Shown: positions 1-5,604 of the stretch, piece by piece
Layout: the number at the start of each line of letters is the position of its first letter
Position numbering within the stretch: position 1 is the stretch's first letter
From: Streptomyces albiflavescens
Lineage (GTDB): Bacteria; Actinomycetota; Actinomycetes; Streptomycetales; Streptomycetaceae
Direction of reading: 5' to 3'
DNA: 64,000 nucleotides
Assembly: GCF_014645835.1 (NCBI RefSeq)
Contig: NZ_BMMM01000004.1
Span: forward strand, 312,470 to 376,469
Translations under genes and position numbers: made by a program
The notes under the pieces: model-generated
What the model saw: only the letters and a program-made list of their open reading frames with translations
What the model was told of the DNA's origin: nothing
Database searches by the model: none

Positions 1-200
1 CGTCCCCTCCCGCTCATCTTCCGCCACTCGCTCTCGAAGGAGTGGCAGTGCGGGCAGCAGGGCCGGGGCGGAAAGCGGAGTTCACCGCAGTCGGAGCACG
101 CCTGGATCCGGAGTTCGCCCTGGGCGGCGTACTGCCAGAAGGGCGCGCCGTCGTCGTCGAGGACGGGGGAGAGCAGGGCCTCGTTCGTGTAGGTCTTCAT
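1..200 (-). CDS. Zn-ribbon/DUF35 OB-fold protein, truncated by the window edge
   Basis: The N-terminal 66 residues are visible; the C-terminus lies off the left edge. After a short helix comes a rubredoxin-like zinc ribbon with two CxxC pairs (CSDC and CCPHC), the layout of DUF35 OB-fold acyl-CoA-associated proteins. In known systems (for example ChsH2 with Ltp2 in steroid side-chain degradation) a DUF35 protein binds a thiolase-like partner and forms an acyl-CoA retro-aldolase or thiolase complex. The thiolase-like gene lies 42 bp upstream on the same strand, so the two are probably co-transcribed and act together; the partnership is inferred. The ATG at 198-200 starts the conserved segment. 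Confidence 0.85.
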   Translation of the reverse strand, partial: MKTYTNEALLSPVLDDDGAPFWQYAAQGELRIQACSDCGELRFPPRPCCPHCHSFESEWRKMSGRG

Positions 201-242
201 GCGAGCTCCTTCAGCTCCTCAGGTCTTCAGCTCCTCAGGCCC

Positions 243-1391
243 TCAGGCCCTCAGAAGAAGGGCGGAGGTCGGGACCCCCTCCCCGGCCGTGACCAGGCAG
301 GTGGCCGCCCCCGGCACCTGCGCCGTACTCGTGCCCCGCAGTTGCTTCACGCCCTCATTGATGAGGTTGAAGCCGTGCACATACGCCTCGCTGAGACCGC
401 CACCCCCTGTATTGATGGGCAGCAGCCCGCCGATCTCCAGCGCCCCGCCCTCCGTGAAGGCCGCGCCCTCGCCCCGCCCGCAGAAGCCGTATCCCTCCAG
501 GGACAGGGGTATCAGCGGTGTGAAGGCGTCGTAGATCTGCGCGACATCCACATCCTCCGGCGTGAAGTCGGCGTGTTTCCACAGGTGTCGGGCGGCACTC
601 CAGGCGGGCCCGGTGAGCGGGTCGTCGTTCCAGTAGTTGACCATGCCGTGGTGCTGGGCGGGCAGACCCTGGGCGGCGGAGTGGACGTACACGGGCCGCC
701 GGCGGCAGTCCCGTGCCCGCTCGGCGGACACGATGACGCAGGCCAACGCGCCATCGGTCTCAAGGCAGTTGTCGAAGAGGCAGAGGGGTTCGCTGATCCA
801 TCGGGAGGTCATGTACATCTCGCGCGTGAGGGGTCGCTCGTACATGATCGCGGCGGGATTCTGGTTGGCCCGGTTGCGGCAGGCGAGCGCGACGTTGAAG
901 AGGTGATCGCGGGTCGCGCCGTACTCGTGCATGTACCGGCGGGCCAGCATGCCGATCTCGTCGGCCGGGCGGAGCAGCCCGAAGGGGCGGGTCCACTGGG
1001 CGGGGGTGGGGAGTTGGACGTCGGTGTTCTTCCACGGCCGTGGGCCGGATCCCCTCTTCCGCGACCGCCAGGCGACCCCCACCGTCGCCTGCCCACTGGC
1101 GATGGCGCCGGCGAGGTGCGCGACGGTGGCACAGGAACCGCCCCCTCCGAACCCCACCTTGCTGAAGAAGCTGAGGTCACCGAGCCCGACGGCCTTGGCC
1201 ACCTCCACCTCGTCCGTCTCCTCCATGGTGTAGGAGGCGAGCGCGTCGACTTCGGCGGGCGCGATCCCGGCGTCGTCGAGGGCGGCGAGGATGGCGCGGC
1301 AGGCCAAGGCCTTCTCGGATTCGGGGAGTTGCTTGGCGAAGGGGGTCTGTCCGATTCCGACGACGGCGGTGGCGTCCTTGATTCCCGCCAT
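243..1391 (-). CDS. thiolase-like acetyl-CoA acetyltransferase / Ltp2-type lipid-transfer protein
   Basis: This 382-residue protein has the SCP-x/Ltp2-type thiolase fold. It starts with a VVGIGQTPF-type beta strand, carries a Gly-rich GGGGSCATVAH segment near residue 100 and ends with the NTGGGG...HG loop and a C-terminal VTAGEGVPTSALLL strand. Such proteins cleave or condense acyl-CoA chains, or act as aldolases when paired with a DUF35 subunit like the one encoded directly downstream. The ATG at 1391 follows a strong GGGAGGTG ribosome site. The gene is divergent from the acyl-CoA ligase, and the shared intergenic region carries two copies of the CTGAC...GTCAG palindrome, suggesting common control. 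Whether it acts as thiolase or retro-aldolase cannot be decided from sequence. Confidence 0.88.
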   Translation of the reverse strand: MAGIKDATAVVGIGQTPFAKQLPESEKALACRAILAALDDAGIAPAEVDALASYTMEETDEVEVAKAVGLGDLSFFSKVGFGGGGSCATVAHLAGAIASGQATVGVAWRSRKRGSGPRPWKNTDVQLPTPAQWTRPFGLLRPADEIGMLARRYMHEYGATRDHLFNVALACRNRANQNPAAIMYERPLTREMYMTSRWISEPLCLFDNCLETDGALACVIVSAERARDCRRRPVYVHSAAQGLPAQHHGMVNYWNDDPLTGPAWSAARHLWKHADFTPEDVDVAQIYDAFTPLIPLSLEGYGFCGRGEGAAFTEGGALEIGGLLPINTGGGGLSEAYVHGFNLINEGVKQLRGTSTAQVPGAATCLVTAGEGVPTSALLLRA

Positions 1392-1420
1392 GCGCGCACC
1401 TCCCGATGGAGCACCGACTG

Positions 1421-1435
1421 CTGACAGGCCGTCAG
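1421..1435. promoter_or_regulatory. candidate operator, copy 1 of the CTGACGGNCCGTCAG family
   Basis: The sequence CTGACAGGCCGTCAG is a 15-bp palindrome with one mismatch, 27 bp centre-to-centre from the next copy. It lies 30 bp upstream of the thiolase-like gene and on the far side of the acyl-CoA ligase promoter region, so it could serve both. Confidence 0.65.
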
Positions 1436-1447
1436 GCTACAGCTAAT

Positions 1448-1462
1448 CTGACGGTCAGTCAG
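1448..1462. promoter_or_regulatory. candidate operator, copy 2 of the CTGACGGNCCGTCAG family
   Basis: CTGACGGTCAGTCAG differs from the perfect palindrome at one base. It sits in the 101-bp region between divergent thiolase and acyl-CoA ligase genes, 31 bp upstream of the ligase ATG, where a repressor would block initiation. Confidence 0.7.
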
Positions 1463-1492
1463 CTAGTGGTCGTCGGTCATGGGAGGCGTGCG

Positions 1493-3091
1493 ATGCGCGG
1501 GGACCTGGAGTGGGGCGGCATCCCGGGGCTGGTGCGCTCGGCGGCGACGCGCTTCGCGGACCGCGAGGCGGTCGTCGAGGGCCGTACCCGCGTCTCGTAC
1601 GCCGAGTTGGGCGCCCGGGTGGAACGCGCGGCGGCGGCCTGCATGGCGAGCGGCGTACGACGGGGCGACCGGGTGGCCATCTGGGCCCCGAACACCCTCG
1701 ACTGGATCGTCTCCGCGCTGGGCGCCGTCTCCGCGGGCGCGATCCTGGTGCCCCTCAACACCCGCTTCAAGGGCACGGAGGCGGCGTACGTCCTGTCCCG
1801 CAGCCGCGCGAAGCTGCTGTTCGTGACCGGAACCTTCCTGGGGACGTCGTACGTGGCGTCGCTGCGGAGGGCGTCCGGCGAGGGCCCCGGACCCGGCCCG
1901 CTGCCCGGCCTTCCGCACCTGGAGCAGGTGGTGGTACTCGCGGACGACGCCCCCGCCGACTTCCGTACCTGGAAGGACTTCCTGGCGGACGGGGAGGGCG
2001 TGGGAGCGGCGGACGTACGACAGCGGGCCGACACCCTCTCCGGCTCCGCACCCTCGGACATCATCTTCACGTCCGGGACCACGGGCCGTCCGAAGGGCGC
2101 GCTGATCACCCACGCGCAGACGCTCCGCGGCTACGAGATCTGGAGCGACCTCGCGGGCCTCCGTGAGGGCGACCGCTACCTGATCGTGAACCCCTTCTTC
2201 CACACCTTCGGCTACAAGGCGGGCATCGTGGCCTGCCTGATGCGCGGCGCGACGATGATCCCGCAACCGGTCTTCAACGTGGACACGGTGCTGGCGAACG
2301 TCGCCTCGGAACGCATCTCGGTCCTCCCGGGACCGCCCACCCTCCACCAGTCGCTGCTGGACCACCCGTCCCGGGACGCGTACGACCTCTCGGCTCTGCG
2401 CCTGGTCGTCACGGGTGCGGCGGTGGTGCCGCTGCGCCTGGTGGAACGCCTGCGCTCGGAACTCGGCGTGGACACGGTGCTGACGGCGTACGGCCTCTCC
2501 GAGGCGAGCGGCATCGTCACGATGTGCCGCCGGGGAGACGCGCCACCGGTGATCGCGTCGACCTCCGGGCGGGCGATCCCGGGCACGGAGGTACGGGTGG
2601 TGGGCGCGACGGGGGCGCCCCTCGGGCCCGGCTCCCCGGGAGAGATCGTGGTCCGCGGCTTCAACGTCATGCAGGGCTACTTCGAGGACGCGGCGGCCAC
2701 GGCAGAGGTCCTGACGGAGGACGGCTGGCTGCGCACGGGCGACGTCGGCGTCCTGGACGAGGCGGGCAACCTCCGGATCACCGACCGCATCAAGGACATG
2801 TTCATCGTCGGCGGCTTCAACGCGTACCCGGCCGAGATAGAGCAACTCCTCGGCCTGCACCCGGACGTGGCCGACGTCGCGGTCATCGGCGTCCCGGACG
2901 GTCGACTGGGTGAGGTGGGCAAGGCGTACGTGGTCCGCCGCCCGGGTTCCGTCCTGACGGCCGACGACCTGATCGCCTGGTCCCGACGCGAGATGGCGAA
3001 CTACAAGGTGCCGCGGGAGGTGGAGTTCGTGGAGGAGCTGCCTCGGAATGCGAGCGGGAAGGTGGTCAAGGGGGAGCTACGGGCGCGGTGA
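1493..3091 (+). CDS. acyl-CoA synthetase (AMP-forming, FadD-like)
   Basis: This 532-residue ANL-family ligase activates a carboxylic acid as acyl-adenylate and transfers it to CoA. The adenylation signature TSGTTGRPKG lies near residue 195, YGLSEASG near 330, the LRTGD motif near 415, the hinge/A8 region FIVGGFNAYPAEIE near 440, and the catalytic lysine in PRNASGKVVKG near the C-terminus. An upstream in-frame start exists at 1406, but it would run through both palindromic operators; the ATG at 1493 has GGGAGG six bases upstream and begins the family homology. Together with the divergent thiolase/DUF35 operon it suggests CoA-dependent breakdown of an unidentified acid. Confidence 0.9.
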   Translation: MRGDLEWGGIPGLVRSAATRFADREAVVEGRTRVSYAELGARVERAAAACMASGVRRGDRVAIWAPNTLDWIVSALGAVSAGAILVPLNTRFKGTEAAYVLSRSRAKLLFVTGTFLGTSYVASLRRASGEGPGPGPLPGLPHLEQVVVLADDAPADFRTWKDFLADGEGVGAADVRQRADTLSGSAPSDIIFTSGTTGRPKGALITHAQTLRGYEIWSDLAGLREGDRYLIVNPFFHTFGYKAGIVACLMRGATMIPQPVFNVDTVLANVASERISVLPGPPTLHQSLLDHPSRDAYDLSALRLVVTGAAVVPLRLVERLRSELGVDTVLTAYGLSEASGIVTMCRRGDAPPVIASTSGRAIPGTEVRVVGATGAPLGPGSPGEIVVRGFNVMQGYFEDAAATAEVLTEDGWLRTGDVGVLDEAGNLRITDRIKDMFIVGGFNAYPAEIEQLLGLHPDVADVAVIGVPDGRLGEVGKAYVVRRPGSVLTADDLIAWSRREMANYKVPREVEFVEELPRNASGKVVKGELRAR

Positions 3092-3205
3092 GGGGGTTCA
3101 GCGCGGCTTCGACCGGGCGTGCTCCCGGCACCCGCTGATCACGATCTCCGCCGGTCGCCGGCGGTTCGCTCGCGCCGGGGCGTGAGAGGCGTGCTCCCGG
3201 CGGGG

Positions 3206-3406
3206 TCAGCGCTTCACACTCGCCACGAAGGCGGACCAGGAGGAGGTTCGCAGGAGCAGGATCGGGCCGTCCTGGACCTTGGAGTCACGGACGGGGACGA
3301 GGTCGGGGAAACCGGGGGAGACCTCTACGCAGTCGCCGCCGGTGCCGTTGCTGTAACTGCTCTTGCGCCAGTGCGCGGTGCTCAAGTCAGTCCCGATGCT
3401 TGCCAT
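3206..3406 (-). CDS. DUF397 domain protein
   Basis: This 66-residue protein has the DUF397 pattern: an N-terminal WRKSSYSNGTGGDCVEV block, then VRDSKVQDGPILLL and a C-terminal W-x-x-F-V. Families of this kind sit next to Scr1/WhiJ-type HTH regulators in actinomycetes and act as their small partner (for example the WhiJ-associated protein), sometimes as a paired antitoxin. The start codon overlaps the last 20 bases of the upstream HTH gene on the same strand, so the pair is translationally coupled. A paralogous pair lies at 36.8-38.1 kb. Confidence 0.9.
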   Translation of the reverse strand: MASIGTDLSTAHWRKSSYSNGTGGDCVEVSPGFPDLVPVRDSKVQDGPILLLRTSSWSAFVASVKR

Positions 3407-4238
3407 ATCGATAGTCCTCTGCCGCTGCCTGGATCATGGTGAGGGACGCCTCAGGGGGCAGTGCGGCGGCCCTGAGCAGATCGTACGACCCTCGGTACTG
3501 CTTCACGAGCGTTGGATAGTCGATGAGTTGACCGCTGTGGAGGCTCTCCGCGTACACCACTGGCGGAGCGTCTTTGAAGGTCATGAACTTGGTCATGCCC
3601 ATCATGAACGGATGGGCCGCTGCGGTTTCCGGAACCATCTGCAAAATAGAGCGGGTGGTCCAGACCACCTCCGCGATGTGCTCCAGTAACTCGGCCATCC
3701 CTTCGTTCGGAAGGACCTGGCGGCGGATCAGTGACTCGTCGAGGATCGCCCAGAATGCAGGGGGCTTCTCGGCGTCGAAGAGCTCCGCCCGCGCCGTCCT
3801 GGCCGTCACCTTCTTCTCGACCTCTTCGTCCGAGGCTCGGGGCATGGCGGCCCGCACGATGGCGCGCGCGTACGCCGCTGTCTGCAGCAGGCCGGGCACC
3901 AGCATCGGCGCCCACTCCTCGATCGCCTCCGCATGCCGCTCCATCTCCGCCACGTCCGCGAAGTACTCCGCATGCCCCGATTGCCGTGCCCTGCGCGCAT
4001 CTTCACAACGCCTTTGGAAAAAACCGTCCGTGCCCAGCTTCTCGTCCACATGCCGGGCCAGTTCCAGCGGCATGCGCCGCTCGCCACGCTCGATCTGACT
4101 CAGGAACGGGACGCCGTGGAAGCTTCCCTCCGCCAGTTGTTCGAGCGTGAGGCCCGCCAACTCCCTCCTGAAGCGCAACTCGGCGCCATAGAAGGAGGGA
4201 ACGTTGGCCGAGGCGTCGGGGTCCTTGCGGGAGGGCAC
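3387..4238 (-). CDS. helix-turn-helix regulator with DUF5753 domain (Scr1/WhiJ family)
   Basis: The protein has 283 residues. An N-terminal XRE helix-turn-helix occupies about residues 20-80 (FRRELAGLTLEQLAEGSFHGVPFLSQIERGERR), followed by the DUF5753 domain with its marker VPGLLQTAAYARAIV near residue 115. Family members in Streptomyces regulate development and antibiotic production and work with a DUF397 partner; here that partner overlaps its 3' end. The gene is divergent from a short ORF and a SpoIIAB-like ATPase at 4374-4963, which reproduces the abaA/whiJ type of locus. The regulated targets are unknown. Confidence 0.9.
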   Translation of the reverse strand: MPSRKDPDASANVPSFYGAELRFRRELAGLTLEQLAEGSFHGVPFLSQIERGERRMPLELARHVDEKLGTDGFFQRRCEDARRARQSGHAEYFADVAEMERHAEAIEEWAPMLVPGLLQTAAYARAIVRAAMPRASDEEVEKKVTARTARAELFDAEKPPAFWAILDESLIRRQVLPNEGMAELLEHIAEVVWTTRSILQMVPETAAAHPFMMGMTKFMTFKDAPPVVYAESLHSGQLIDYPTLVKQYRGSYDLLRAAALPPEASLTMIQAAAEDYRYGKHRD

Positions 4239-4373
4239 AACTCATCACCGCCGTTTGCCAGTTTGTTTGCGTAACCGAAACCCCTTTCACGGTACGCCGC
4301 ACCACGCCACTGTGTGACTGCTTCGTCACAGAACGCATCCGCTGTGAGGCGGACAGGACAGGAAGGCGTATCC

Positions 4374-4595
4374 GTGCAACAACGCACCCCCACCGCCGAC
4401 GACATGGAGATCTGCGCGGAGGAACTGCGCCAAGCCCTCGCCGCGCACGGCATCACGCTGCCCTCCCTGCGCGTGGACCTGCCGTGCTTCGCGGGCACGT
4501 ACCCGCCCCCGGCAGGGCTCGTCGCACTCGGCAACTGCAACACCGCCACCGCGCGCAAGCCGGCGGCCGTACTCCGCGGGGCGGTCGGCCGGTGA
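4374..4595 (+). CDS. small hypothetical protein of a WhiJ/abaA-type locus
   Basis: The predicted protein has 73 residues and no catalytic motif; it contains an amphipathic helix (DDMEICAEELRQALAAHG) and a Cys-containing tail. The GTG at 4374 is chosen because AGGAAGG lies seven bases upstream; an ATG at 4314 lacks such a site. Its stop overlaps the start of the ATPase gene (GTGA), so the two are coupled. Similar short ORFs accompany anti-sigma-like ATPases beside Scr1-type regulators in Streptomyces. Function unknown. Confidence 0.7.
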   Translation: MQQRTPTADDMEICAEELRQALAAHGITLPSLRVDLPCFAGTYPPPAGLVALGNCNTATARKPAAVLRGAVGR

Positions 4596-4963
4596 AGCGA
4601 CCGCCCCTGAAGATGGACGTGCTCGCCGTGCCGAAGGTCGTGCCCGAACTGCGGCACGCCGTGCGCGGCCACCTCGGCGGTCCGTGTCCCGAAGTGCAGC
4701 TCTGCGTCAGCGAGTTGGTCGGCAACGTCATTCGGCACGTGGGTGAGGGCACCCCCGTACGCGTACGTGTGACCCGGGCGGGCGGCCGTACCCGTGTCGA
4801 GGTCACCGACCCGGACCCGCGCGCCCTGCCTGTCCTCCTGCATGCCACCGGCGCGTGCGAGTCCGGGCGCGGTCTGGTGCTGCTCGACTCGCTGGCGCTG
4901 CGCTGGGGTGTGAAGCAGGGGAGCGCGTGGAAGACGGTCTGGTGCGAACTGGGTGAGGCGTGA
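4592..4963 (+). CDS. ATP-binding protein, SpoIIAB/RsbW-like HATPase
   Basis: The protein has about 123 residues and is a stand-alone GHKL ATPase domain. The N-box VSELVGNVIRHV is near residue 40, a VEVTDPDPR stretch corresponds to the G1 region, and GRGLVLLDSLALRWGV is the G2 glycine loop. Such proteins act as anti-sigma factors/kinases or as partners in WhiJ-like modules. The GTG start at 4592 overlaps the upstream stop. It faces the afsS-afsR genes, and a GC-rich hairpin lies between them. Confidence 0.85.
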   Translation: MKRPPLKMDVLAVPKVVPELRHAVRGHLGGPCPEVQLCVSELVGNVIRHVGEGTPVRVRVTRAGGRTRVEVTDPDPRALPVLLHATGACESGRGLVLLDSLALRWGVKQGSAWKTVWCELGEA

Positions 4964-5016
4964 TGCTGTTGCTGCTCGCGCGCCTTGCGCAGGCGGGCGA
5001 TGGTTTCGGCGGGCGA

Positions 5017-5038
5017 GCCGGCCTTCGGGTCGGCCGGC
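5017..5038. terminator. hairpin between convergent genes
   Basis: A GCCGGCC/GGCCGGC stem with an 8-base loop lies between the SpoIIAB-like ATPase (+) and afsS (-), which converge here. No T-tract follows, as is common in Streptomyces. The rest of the 239-bp gap shows no gene. Confidence 0.45.
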
Positions 5039-5202
5039 CTGAGGCGGCTGCGGGCGCCGGACCCACCGCGCAGCGGGCCTTCGAGCGCGGCCGTCAGGGC
5101 GGCAAGGGTGACGAGCGGGGCCCGGCGAAGTGCGGGGCACACGTCGGCCGCGACGGCTCCCCCTCCGCGCCGTCGCGGCCGATCCCCGTGTGGGATGAAG
5201 GT

Positions 5203-5397
5203 CTAGCTGGGCTCGGACGTCACGTGGGTGTTGTCCGGGGTGGCTGTGCCGTCGTCGCCGGTGACGGTGTTCAGCGGCTTGATCGGGCTGCTGGTCACAT
5301 GGGTGTTGAGCGGCGTGATTTCCTCGCCGTCCTCACCACCGGTGACGTGGGTGTTGTCGGGCTCGACGATCGGCTCGTTCTTCTCTGCATCGCTCAT
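5203..5397 (-). CDS. afsS: AfsS-like small 'sigma-like' activator peptide
   Basis: This 64-residue acidic protein consists mainly of four imperfect repeats around the core D/L-N-T-H-V-T (residues about 14-18, 30-35, 41-45 with one residue missing, and 55-60). AfsS of S. coelicolor (63 residues) is likewise built of short repeats, is encoded immediately 3' of afsR, and is transcriptionally activated by AfsR; size, repeat architecture and position all fit here. The ATG at 5397 has AGGGGAGG upstream. The AfsR homologue is 207 bp upstream on the same strand and the gap holds an 11-bp direct repeat. The repeat core differs from the LDNHMP-type core I recall for AfsS, so orthology is likely but not proven. 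Confidence 0.75.
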   Translation of the reverse strand: MSDAEKNEPIVEPDNTHVTGGEDGEEITPLNTHVTSSPIKPLNTVTGDDGTATPDNTHVTSEPS

Positions 5398-5571
5398 GGT
5401 GCTGCCTCCCCTTGGTGGCTCTTGCTGAACTGGGGGCCCGCCCGGCCATTCCCCCGAGGACGGCCGGACGGGCCACTCGGGTCGCCAACCCTAGACTGCG
5501 AGTGCGGCGACCTCATCGGCGGTCCGTCTGCCCCCCGACGCGACGGATCGACAACCAAGAGAGTGCCGGGT

Positions 5572-5593
5572 GGCGATAAACGAACGATGAACG
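5572..5593 (-). promoter_or_regulatory. AfsR/PhoP-type direct repeat upstream of afsS
   Basis: On the minus strand two adjacent 11-bp units read CGTTCATCGTT and CGTTTATCGCC. SARP-type and OmpR-type winged-helix activators such as AfsR and PhoP bind 11-bp direct repeats overlapping the -35 region of afsS in S. coelicolor. A weak -10-like CACTCT (RC of 5560-5565) follows after six bases, which would place the start about 150 bases before the ATG. Confidence 0.6.
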
Positions 5594-5604
5594 CCCCGCC
5601 GGAC

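Noticed and set aside
1406..1492. Upstream start of the acyl-CoA ligase
   Set aside because: It would include the palindromic operators and lacks a ribosome site; the ATG at 1493 has both homology and GGGAGG.
5203..5397. Interpretation of the NTHVT repeat peptide as a RiPP precursor
   Set aside because: No modifying enzyme lies nearby, and position, size and repeats fit the AfsS family.
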